A stretch of DNA of 64,000 nucleotides from Elymus sibiricus (lineage: Eukaryota > Streptophyta > Magnoliopsida > Poales > Poaceae): the NCBI GenBank assembly GCA_039707655.1, contig CM077667.1, forward strand, positions 541,426,222 to 541,490,221. Reading direction: 5' to 3'. A model generated the notes under the pieces. It saw only the letters and a program-made list of their open reading frames with translations, had not been told where the DNA came from and did not search any database. Shown here piece by piece: positions 54,950 to 64,000 of the stretch. The position numbers were made by a program, and so were the translations under genes. The first letter of the stretch is position 1. Each line of letters begins with the position of its first letter.

Positions 54950-56960
54950 TTCGGCAGCACGCCATGTGCGTGGTGACCACGGGGCAGACAAGCCCTATGC
55001 GCACTCTGTGCATTGGGGCCCTCGGCCTCATCCGTTTCCTCGCTCCCTCGACGCCTCGTCGTGTCCAACAGCTCCCCCTTGTCGTCGTCTTCCGCCCTGG
55101 ATAAGTCTTCCCCTCTCTAGTCCTCTCATACACGGTGCGGCAGCCGCGTCCGCAACGTGCCCGTCTCTGCCGCCGCCGCGTCCGTCGCCTCGAGCCCTCC
55201 CGATCCTTCCTGCCCTTGCCTGATCCCTCTCCGCTCCTCTCTGACCTCTCGGTATGCCTCTCCCCTCCTCCATGAGCATTCCCGAAGCTCCGGCACGCGT
55301 CGCCGCAGCCGTGGCCGAGCCCTGCGCCGTCCGGCTATAAATAGCCTAGCCCGAGCTCTCCTCGAGCTCACCACAACACCCACGACTCTCCCCTCTCCCT
55401 CCCTAGAACCCCAAGCCGAGCCGAGGAGCTCTCCCTGCACTCTTCTGGCCTTCATGGCCGATTCGGTCTCTGCCTAAATTGCGGTGAGCCAGAGCTCCTC
55501 TCGCTCTCCTACCACCACCAAGCGGACCCCAAACTCCGGCGGAGCCTCCCACCTCTTCCCCTCGACCGCCGACGCGCCGTAGCACCGAACCCACCTCCCA
55601 CCCGACGCGGCCATCCGCCATGGCCAAGCTCCCGCTTGCCTTGGTCCACCCCGGCGTCCGTGGCCTATACCATCGGATGCGGCTCCTCTTGCTGAGCTCA
55701 TCCATAGGCCGAGCACCGCGGGGGACGGACTGAGCCGCCGGCAATCGCCGGTTAAGCGTCGCCCTGCTACGGCCGAGCACGGGTGAGAGGAAGGAGACGA
55801 CGCCTCCCTGGCCTGCCGGTGGACCCAGCTGTAAGTGAGACAGGACCCGGGCCCTGTGACTTAAGTGGAGGCGCACACCGCGTCATTGCGCTTTCAGTGC
55901 ACTGAAGGCGTACTTCTCTGCGGCCTGTGGTCAGAATGCGTGTTCACTTACTGAAAGCGTATTTTTGAAATACGCCTTCCACTCAGCCCGGCGCCGGAGG
56001 GGTTAAATTGTGGATGTTCACTGGTTAAGGGCAAGAATGAATAGGGATCAGTTTGTTTTCTGTCTAACGAGTGAACGGTCACAACTTTTTAACCGTAACC
56101 CCGATCGAGGTGATTCCAAAGCCCACGTCTTCGTCTCGTCGAGCCCGTCATGTCGGTATCATTTTCATGGTGTGTTCACACAGTGAAAATGACCAATTTG
56201 CCCTTGCCCGTAAACAGCCCCCTCCGGGAGAGAACTGTTTCCAGCAATCATTTCCGCAGACTATCCGCACTTCTTCCCGGTGGATCCCTCACCCCAGGCA
56301 AGCCAGGACACCCATTCCATGAAGTATTTCAATAGCATTTCTTATTTAATTGAATTACTTGCATTTATAAATGAATTACTTTCATTTATTTGCTATATAA
56401 TAATTCATAGTAATTAATTTAAATACTTAGTTGATGCCATCTTAAGTATTGTGATAAACCACTATGTTTGCCAAGTGAACTTAGTGGGTTGATCTTGAGT
56501 CACCTGTCCGGGCTTATCCGTGCAACCACATTTGCCGGTATGGGACGGCCTTGACTTGGGCTGATCGCATGCTCTTTTATCGGTACCACCAAAGAGGGAA
56601 GGTTATGCGCACGTGCTACCCTGGCCCGGTAGGCGGCGATAACCTTGTGAGCCCAGTTGAGTTGTATGGGCCCGTCCCCGTTTGGGACAGTTTTGTACGT
56701 CCCCGTTTCGGACAGTTTAGTTTGGCCATGACGGTGGCAGGTGTCATGAGGACACAGGGGCCACCCAGGGCAGGCCTCCGGGAGAGGATGAATGCCGGTG
56801 GTACGATGAAAGAATCACGGGTCAGGCAGGTTTCGTTGAAGCAACGCTGGTCCACCTGAAGGGGATCAAGATGCCGGGTGCTCCATGGTGTGGGTAAAGT
56901 GCGCAACCTCTGTAGAGCGTAAAATCTATTCGAATAGCCACGTCCACGGTGTCGTGGTTT
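54950..56960 (+). repeat. Probable long-LTR fragment, interrupted by element D
   Basis: A GC-rich segment contains a TATA motif (GGCTATAAATAGCC, about 55335), followed by a GAGCTC-rich leader-like stretch. Downstream is an AT-rich section and a run ending AATAGCCACGTCCACGGTG just before element D. This resembles promoter and R-U5 regions of long Triticeae Gypsy LTRs as I remember them. There is no coding frame with recognisable motifs. Boundaries and family are unproven, and a low-copy promoter is an alternative. A small hairpin (GCGTATTT-TTG-AAATACGC) is at 55957-55975. Confidence 0.35.
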
Positions 56961-57489
56961 TGTCATGGCAGATGTCCGAAGACTTAGGTTCGAGGCCATC
57001 GCTAAGACGGTGGACTCAAAGGGGTTGGTCGAGATGAGGGACACGAGTTTACCCAGGTTCGCCCCCTCAAGAAGAGGTAAAAGCCTACGTCCTTCTTGTG
57101 CTGTATTGATTGGAGTATCGATTACAAGGGAGCGGGTTCGCTTGACCTAGTTCTCGATTGATTGGTTTCTTGTCTAAGCCGCCCCGGGGTCTCGCCTTTA
57201 TATAGGAGGTCGAGGCCCTGGGTTACACGAGTCCTAAACCGACTCACACAACGTAGTCAATCCTGTTTCTAAGTCGCCTTGCCTCCTTGTGCAAGCTGTC
57301 TCCGGGCGGCTTAACCATCCGGGTCTCACACCAACTTCTGTCTCTGGGCCTTCGTCTTGGCCCGCCTGATAAGCCGCCATGCGGCCTGAACTTCATCTTC
57401 TGGCCCACCTTAAGGGTCTTGCTTATGAGCCGCCGGGTATGACCCGGCCCCTCCTGGGCGGGTCTTACCACGGGGTTATATCCCCAACA
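56961..57489 (-). repeat. 3' LTR of element D
   Basis: 529 bp. A TATA motif (CTTTATATAGG, about 57196-57206) can be read in both directions. On the minus strand the LTR begins TGTTGGGGATATAACC, preceded by the purine-rich CCTGGGGCCTAA as the candidate polypurine tract (57490-57501). Confidence 0.8.
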
Positions 57490-58417
57490 TTAGGCCCCAG
57501 GTTGATTTGAGCTTGCTCATGTCAATCTTCAAACTCATTCAGCGGCGAGTCTCACCTTTTATCACCTGAAAAAGAAAACTCATAACCCGCCGTGACGTCA
57601 CGTCGAATATGCTAAAAAGATTCGGTGACGTTTGCAACGGATCCTCTCATTGAATGGTCGGTCCAAAAATCGAGGCTCCCTCTTGGGTCAATCATCACTG
57701 TGCTTCCTCGATTCTCGCATGCACTGTTACCATCCCATCTCATAAATAGGGACACGGGGGGCCCCTTTTTCCTGCTCTGCCGCCACGTCTTCTTCTTCCT
57801 CCTTCAAAACAACCGCACCTCCGGAGCTCCGCCGCACCTGACTGGACCTCGCCGTCGTCCCCAACGCCGGCCGCTGCATCGACCTAACTTGGACCAGATT
57901 TTCACCGGCCCGTCCGCATCCGCAAGGTATCGTTCTTGGTCCTTGTCTAATCTGCAGTTATCTCCATTAGGGTCTCCCGAGTTCATCGGGTTCCTCTAGT
58001 GTTCTTCGCGGTTCTTTGTAATGCTGACCATTAAGTATCCCCTTGAATCCCATAGCGCTGTCTATCCATTGCGGTCATCCTTTTAATGCCAATGCTCGCT
58101 TGTTTTAGATCTGCATACCAATCTTCTTCGCATGCTGACCACCTGTTCTTCCACTGCCGTTTTTAGGTCATGAATATTTTTCATTTTTCCTTCGCCTGTA
58201 GATCTTGCAGCCCCGGTTGTAATATGTGAAATCTGTTTGCCCAACATTATTTCTAGTATCGCCTTGTCCAATTAACCCGCCATTGCATTGGCGGCTCTCT
58301 GATAAAATATTTCGGCTGCTTAACACCTCACCATTATGCTGACCATAGCTGCCTTAACTATTTAATGTTTTTCTAACCCGCCATACCCTGCGTCTTCTCA
58401 CAGTTCGACCCACCATC

Positions 58418-61400
58418 ATGTCGAGAGCACCAGCATCTTGTGATTGGGTTGGCTCCGGAGTCACTGAGCAGCTTCTGCTTGATTTCGTAGAGTCGGGCAT
58501 CTTGCCGGCTCAGGACGTTATACATTGGCGGGTGCCTGGGCCAGAAATAAGACCTACTCCTAAAGAAGGAGAGGTGGTTGTGTTCACTGATCACCTCCTC
58601 CGCGGATTTAGCCCGCCCGGGTCAAAAAAATTCCGGGACGTCCTTCATTTCTACAAGCTTCACCCTCAAGACATGTGTCAGTTCCAGGTCTTATGTGAAG
58701 TTTACCTGCAAGAAGTGCCGTCTGTTGACCTCTTCCGTGATTACCATTACGTCAACCGCCAAACTGAAGTGGCGGCTGGACCAAGTTTAGAGCTTGGCGG
58801 CGTCTCTATCCAGAGACGGAGAGATTTGCCCTACCCAGCAGCTATCTTACCAAGTCACCCCAAGGATTGGAACAAGACTTGGTTTTACTGCAAGGACACT
58901 TCTCCTGAAGAAGAGAATCCGCTGTCGGGTTACCGTCCTACCCGGCTTTGCAACACCGGAGAACTCCCAGACCAGATGTCCGCCGCAGAGCGAGCGCAAT
59001 ATGCTCCGGCTTTCGCGAAGATCAGGGCCTTAATGGCCAATGGGTTGACGGGCGTTGACTTAACCCGCTGTTGGGTTAGCTGGAAGGTCTTGCCACTGAG
59101 CCGGCGTGACCGACTCATACAGCAATTCACGGGTGAGCCCAATGACACTCTTTGCTTCAACACCACCCCTCTGTCAGAACAAGACATCAACTCCTCTGTC
59201 AAAACACTTCTTGGCGAAAAGCAAGTGGTTTGCAACAAAGTTGGGCTGAAACCTTTCTATGTCAAGAACCCGGCTCTAGCTGTAAGAAATCTTTTTCCAC
59301 AAAATTGGTCATTCTTGTCTTGACCTTTTACATTGCTCCTTTTAACCTTTTTTGGCGGCTTATGCGCAGGCCGGCTCTTCTTTCTGGAAGAAGAAGTATA
59401 ACCCTCCTGTGAGGAAACCTAAGGTGGGTAAAACCCGCACCCAAAAGAAGAAAACTGCCGCTCAAGAACCGCTTGAGCTTGACGACTCAGAGGTAGAACT
59501 TGACTCCCTTGGCCGTCTCTTTATGCAACTTATTGATAACAATTATTCACAGGAGGAAACGGAAACAAGCCATGCAGATGCCCCTCAGGTAACCTACATT
59601 TCCTCTGACTCAGAAAACTTTTTACCAGAGAAAATACGGCGGGTCATCCGGAAAGTCCCATTTTCTCATCCTCTTGCTTATTTAGACCCCAATTTTCTTT
59701 TGAAAAAGCAATAGCACAACTCCCGACGTCAGACCCGGAGCGCCGGCTCTAAAGAGCTTTTGGCCGGCTTATCAAATTCTCCGGCTCCACGGAAACGGCC
59801 GGCTGAGGTACTCTTTTAACTATGTCCAGTTTTTAGTTCTTTCATTGTAACATTACTCAGCTTTCATCGTCTTAACCTTCTTTTAGGAGATGCCTCCTTC
59901 ATCTGGTGACTCTACTGCAACCAAGCTGCCCCCTCTGAAGATCAACCCAGAGTGCGTACCTTTGTATTTGCACCATACCTTTTTACGATCCTTGTCCTCT
60001 ATGTGACAATCTTTTGTTTTCCAGGGCTCAAGCAAAACGAAGGAAGACAGGCGGGTCTACCACTGCTCCTACCGCCCAAGAACCAGAGACTACTAAGCCG
60101 GATTCCCCTACACCTTATGCTGTGCCCACTGAGGCTAGAAAAGATGCATCTGCTGACGTTCCTCAGCCCTCTGAGCCGGCTGATGATGACATGGCCACTC
60201 CGGAGAGTCCTCCAAAGGCTGATCCTAAGCCGTCCAGCCCTTCAACCGCCGTCGAAGACACAGTTCTTCTAGACATTATCATCACTGGGACGGGTTATCA
60301 ACCTCCCGAACCACATGTACTCACAAAACTCACCAGCAAGGCTGAAGCTTCCTCGCCTGAGAAACTTGATTTTGAATTCCCCGTGTTGGAGAAGCTAACT
60401 GCAGATGAGTTACATGCTGGTTATCTGAACCGCCTCTCCACAAGCCGTAATATGGAGCTGAAACTTGTTGGACTGATGAAAAAGAAATATGAGGTACTCC
60501 TCTCTTGCTTTTCCTTGTACCCTTATGTAGCCCCCATGAGCTGGTTTAGTATTGCAAATAGTAGACCGGGTCTTCCAATCCTTGTCATAATTCGAATGGC
60601 CTAGCTTGTAGCCCCCAAGTATCGGGTTAATATAGATATTTAAGCCGGTACTGAGTTGAAAAGTTGATCCAATTGTAGCCCCCAAGTCTGGGTCATTATA
60701 AAAATGATGAGCCGGAACTTCACTGTAAACTTGGAAAACGCTGTGTGTAGCCCCCAAGTGCAGGCTTAACTTTACGAAGATGAGCCGGAACTTCATTGTA
60801 GACTTGGAAAGCGCCATGTGTAGCCCCCAAGTGCCGGCTTAACTTTACGAAGATGAGCCGGAACTTCATTGTAGACTTGGAGAGAAAACACAGACATTAG
60901 CCCCCAAGTGTCAAGTATATTGCTTGCTATCTGCTTGAGACTTGTAGCATAATAACTTCATCAATCATCTACGAATATCTCAGCCTGGCGACTTAAACCT
61001 CCTGAACTGTTTTGTTTTTGTGCAATACAGGACGCCTTGGACGTGGCCGAGTCTAATCTGACCGGCGTAAAAGAAAACCTTGCTTCGCAACAAACCGCCC
61101 GGTCTGAGGCGGAAGAAAAATGGCGGGTTGCCGTTAAGGAGCTTGAGAAGGTTCAAGTGGACTTTGATGCCTTCAAAAAGAGTGCTGGGTCTACCCAAGC
61201 CGCCCTGACCAAGCGCGCAGACGATGCTGACCGGCAACTCAAGCTTGTGTCAGATGAGCTACAAACCCTCAAGCGCCATATTTCTAGGATGACTTCTGCT
61301 ATCTTTGGTAAGCACTGAATACTTAGCAAATTTCCTTGCCTTGCTTAAAAACTGTGGAGGCGGCTTATAATGCCTAATCTTTCCTTGCAGGTCAAAGAAG

Positions 61401-62012
61401 CCGCCAGCTATCTTCTGACAGCTTGTTGAAGCTTAAAGCAGTATACACCTTGACAGAACAACTATACTGCGGGACCCTTTGCACCATCAAAGCGATGCTG
61501 AATGAAAAAAGCATCCCCAAATTCATGAAGGGAGTGATAGAGCTCTTGTCAACTCTGCCCAACCAAATTGAGGAGCTCAAACGATCAGCCGCCAGAAAGG
61601 GAGCAATGGCCGCACTAAGCCGGTCTTTGGCCTTTCCCCTGAACTGACTGCCAAAGAAATGATGGATGGCTTTCCATCCAGAAAAGATGATGGCTCAGAA
61701 TTCACAGAAGCTGACTACGCGAAATGCATGAAGGCCTCCCGGGTGCTCGCATCAACACTCGTTAACGAAATTGATCTGTCCTCATACCATGCGGCTTATG
61801 GCGAAGACAACAAACGACTGCGCTGCCCAACCTTTGAAGCCAGGGACTTAGTTCCTGCATGCCGTAAGCCACTCTTTGCTCCTGAGATTGACCCGTCTCC
61901 CCTCTTTGACGAGGCCCAGTTTGAAGCTTTAACAAACTGCAACTGGGATGTGGACAACCTTCAGATCGAAGAGGTGGAAGACCCTGCGCAGGATGACCCG
62001 TCGACGAGCTGA
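58418..62012 (+). pseudogene. Element D opposite-strand gene, Transposase_28-like, nearly intact
   Basis: Exon 1 (58418-59281) encodes a globular domain (EGEVVVFTDHLLRGFSPPGS, FYKLHPQDMCQFQVLCEVYL, NKTWFYCKDTSP) similar in layout to the element B gene. A GT-AG intron leads in frame to exon 2 from 59370 (SFWKKKYNPPVRKPK, basic, then acidic). Further exons lie at about 59887-59953, 60025-60492, 61031-61308 (coiled coil: ARSEAEEKWRVAVKELEKVQ) and 61391-62012. I find one TAG (59712-59714) and one frameshift near 61640; otherwise junctions are consistent. The gene is antisense to pol. Function is unknown. The domain, nuclear-type basic stretch and coiled coil suggest a protein that binds nucleic acid or other proteins. 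Confidence 0.65.
60604..60912 (+). repeat. Five tandem TAGCCCCCAAGT repeats in an intron of the element D gene
   Basis: TAGCCCCCAAGT begins at about 60608, 60676, 60748, 60821 and 60898, spacing 68-77 bp. Copies three and four are nearly identical over the whole unit (GGCTTAACTTTACGAAGATG, AGCCGGAACTTCATTGTAG). The array fills most of the intron between the exons ending 60492 and starting 61031. Confidence 0.85.
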
Positions 62013-62389
62013 ACAAGTTAATTCTGAGGAAGGATAATCCTGCACCTTGACCCACCGACGCTAGCAGTGTACAAAATCTTTTAAGTCCGTGCATTTTGGG
62101 CTCTCTGGAGAGCTTTGTAATAGGCTTGGAAAAACTTGAATGTCTGAGCTGTGCCATCGTGCACGTATGAAACTTTGCACAACTTGATGCATCTTTAACC
62201 GACTTGTAGTCTGCCCAAGACATCTTTCGTCTCACTTTACCGGCGGCTCATCTTAGGAGACAAACCCTGCAAAGAAAACAAAACAGTGTTTTGTGCCGTT
62301 GTGAGGACGGCTTGAAAAGCACAACCCGGAGATGTTAAATCTCATATAATCTTGCTTTCTTTTTCGAAAACTCATATGCCGGCTCTAAT

Positions 62390-63010
62390 GGCATCAACTT
62401 GTTGTTTGAACTCTTAACAGTACAGGGTTTCTAATGAGAGTAACTGAGAAAAGCAACAACAAACCATAAAGAGGCGCAGCAGGGCATGAGTACCCCCAGG
62501 GCCCATAAGCTACTTCTCACGTGACATAAATCCGTCGTTTGAACCTTAAACAGTGCAGGGTCTTTAAAAGAGTAACTGTTTAAGAGTACGAACGGGCCAC
62601 ATAGCGGAGAGTATGCAGCAGATGGGTGAGTTTATCCTCGCTTTCCGTAAGCCGGCCCTCACGTGACAAGAGCCGCCGGTTTAACCTTGAACAGTATAGG
62701 GTCTTTAGCGAGAGTGACTGTCAAATACTTTGAACAGCTCAGGGTCTCTAATCGAGATTAACTGGTAAGAGTTCGGCGGGTCACCTAGCGGAGCAGCAGC
62801 AGCATACAGGCAGGTTTAACTCAAACCTGCAGTGGCTGAAAAGCCGATCAAGAGGGTGTGTAAGCTAAACCTGGCGGGTTGGAAGCCCCCAAATGACCTT
62901 GTCGACGGAGTCAACTTTTTGGGTTATAACCCGTCCTTACAGTGGCTGAAGAGCCGATCAAGAGGGTGTGTAAGCTGAACCCTGGCGGGTTAGAAGCCCC
63001 CAAGTGACTT
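62390..63010. repeat. Diverged repeats in the element D spacer
   Basis: Four related blocks carry ACAGT-x-CAGGGT or similar followed by GAGAGTAACTG or similar (about 62417, 62555, 62690 and 62735). A 110-bp direct repeat starts CAGTGGCTGAARAGCCGATC at 62829 and 62940. Both repeats contain GAAGCCCCCAARTGAC, related to the intron repeat. No open frame is present. Confidence 0.65.
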
Positions 63011-63144
63011 TATGGTTGTATCCATCTTTGCACAATCTGAGATACATAAAACGGCAGAGGCCCCGGCTTGCAGGGATGCCAGCTTTATTATATATATATA
63101 AGTGATATATACAATGATGACGTACAATGGTGGGAGTCGATGAC

Positions 63145-64000
63145 TCAAGCATAGTAAGGCCGCAGATGAGCGATATTCCTCGGCCGGTGGGTCTCCTGCC
63201 CAGAAGTGCGTGACTCGTCTCGTACGTCAATGAGATAATATGACCCATTGTTGAGATTTCTGCTGATCACAAAGGGTCCTTCCCATGGAGGAGATAGCTT
63301 GTGTGCATCCGTCTGATCTTGAATCAGACGCAACACCAAGTCGCCTTCCTGAAACGTCCGGGTCTTAACCCTGCGGCTATGATAGTGACGCAGGTCTTGC
63401 TGATAAATCGCCGATCGAGCCGCCGCCAGATCACGCTCTTCATCCAAAGCATCTAACGCGTCCTGACGCGCTGTCTCATTATCTGTCTCAACATAAGCCG
63501 CCACCCTCGGCGAGTCATGATGTATATCACTTGGTAACACGGCTTCTGCACCATAAACCATGAAGAAAGGCATATAGCCTGTTGACCTGTTGGGAGTAGT
63601 TCTGATGCTCCATAAAACTGATGGTAACTCTTCTACCCAACAACCCGGCGTTCGCTGTAGAGGAACCATAAGCCGGGGCTTGATGCCTCTCAAGATCTCC
63701 TGGTTAGCATGCTCCGCCTGACCATTGGATTGTGGATGAGCAACAACAGAGACGTCAAGCCGGATGTGCTCACTTTCAAAGAACGCCTGCATAGCCCCCT
63801 TGGATAGGTTTCTGCCATTGTCCGTGATGATACTGTGAGGGTATCCAAAACGCTAGATCAATTTTTTGACAAACTAAACCGCCGTAGCCGCATCACACTT
63901 GCCGACCGGCTCAGCCTCAACCCACTTGGTAAACTTATCCACCGCCACCAAAAGGTGGGTCTTCTTGTCTTTTGATCTCTTGAAGGGCCCGACCATATCA
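63145..64000 (-). pseudogene. Element D integrase, C-terminal part
   Basis: The minus frame 63792-63145 gives the end of the integrase core and the C-terminal domain: AHPQSNGQAEHANQEIL, VEELPSVLWSIRTTPNRSTG, FFMVYGAEAVLPSDI and WEGPFVIS. Upstream, toward 64000, it continues as HLLVAVDKFTKWVEAEPVG and YPHSIITDNG, with two stops near 63856 and 63881. The catalytic Asp (TDNG) and Glu (GQAEHAN) positions are kept. Gag, protease and RT lie beyond the window. Confidence 0.85.

Larger units (their letters stand above)
56961..64000 (-). mobile_element. Element D: Gypsy LTR retrotransposon with an opposite-strand gene, partial
   Basis: The left LTR (56961-57489) starts TGTCATGG and ends CCCCAACA. It is followed by a plus-strand multi-exon gene (58418-62012), a repeat-rich spacer and a minus-strand integrase that runs off the window. 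Since pol is on the minus strand, the left LTR is the 3' LTR. GGTTT (56956-56960) is the candidate target duplication, but the other copy is outside. The layout equals that of element B, while the sequences are clearly different families. Confidence 0.88.

Noticed and set aside
54924..55876. Several frames of 80-157 codons on both strands
   Set aside because: High GC with few stops in all frames. There are no recognisable motifs, and the segment looks like LTR sequence.
1..64000. CRISPR arrays, rRNA, tRNA genes and resistance (NBS-LRR) genes
   Set aside because: None seen. The tandem repeats present have no CRISPR-like spacing, and no NB-ARC or LRR motifs were found in any frame.

Overview
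This window looks like nuclear DNA from a Triticeae grass (wheat, Aegilops, barley or rye group). It is packed with nested transposable elements. The LTR of the youngest one (TGTTGGAAATATGCCC start, about 1.86 kb) is of the BARE-1/Angela/WIS Copia type, typical of that tribe. No ribosomal, tRNA, CRISPR or bacterial-type features were seen. Family names are from memory, without a database search.

Layout. (1) 1-1139: a LINE-type 3' tail fragment and an open frame of unknown origin. (2) 1140-about 16270: an L1-like LINE on the minus strand, split at 5918-14956 by a nearly intact, very young Copia element (TSD GGCAT, LTRs differing at 3 of 1862 positions). (3) 16809-17819: a Mutator-like non-autonomous transposon with a 9-bp TSD. 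(4) 17.8-22.3 kb: the only gene-like island. It holds a MITE, a small retroposon copy and, at 20009-20378, a two-exon defensin-like gene that is too short and too split to show as a long ORF. (5) 22.3-26.7 kb: two Copia relics, the second interrupted by a 1.3-kb poly(A) retroposon with a 16-bp TSD. (6) 26708-43150: a non-autonomous Gypsy/Athila-like element (A). It is interrupted at 30918-41171 by a complete but broken Gypsy element (B, TSD CCAAG), and its 3' LTR is broken by a CACTA transposon at 43151. (7) 43151-47840: the 5' part of that CACTA with a decayed TNP2-type transposase. (8) About 47841-54285: a second copy of the B family (C), lacking its 3' part and joined abruptly to the CACTA. 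(9) 54286-56960: GC-rich sequence that probably includes a long-LTR fragment. (10) 56961-64000: a third Gypsy element (D) that runs off the window.

Gypsy elements B and D share an unusual layout. Gag-pol lies on the minus strand. A separate multi-exon gene with a Transposase_28-like domain and coiled coils lies on the plus strand, between the 3' LTR and the integrase. LTR comparison gives a relative order: A is oldest (37 substitutions in 565 bp), B is younger (3 in about 322 bp) and the 5.9-15.0 kb Copia is youngest (3 in 1862 bp). This agrees with the nesting.

The main point for a second look is the intact-looking defensin-like gene. It has a TATA box, signal peptide, phase-1 intron, eight cysteines and a poly(A) signal, and it sits among the transposons.
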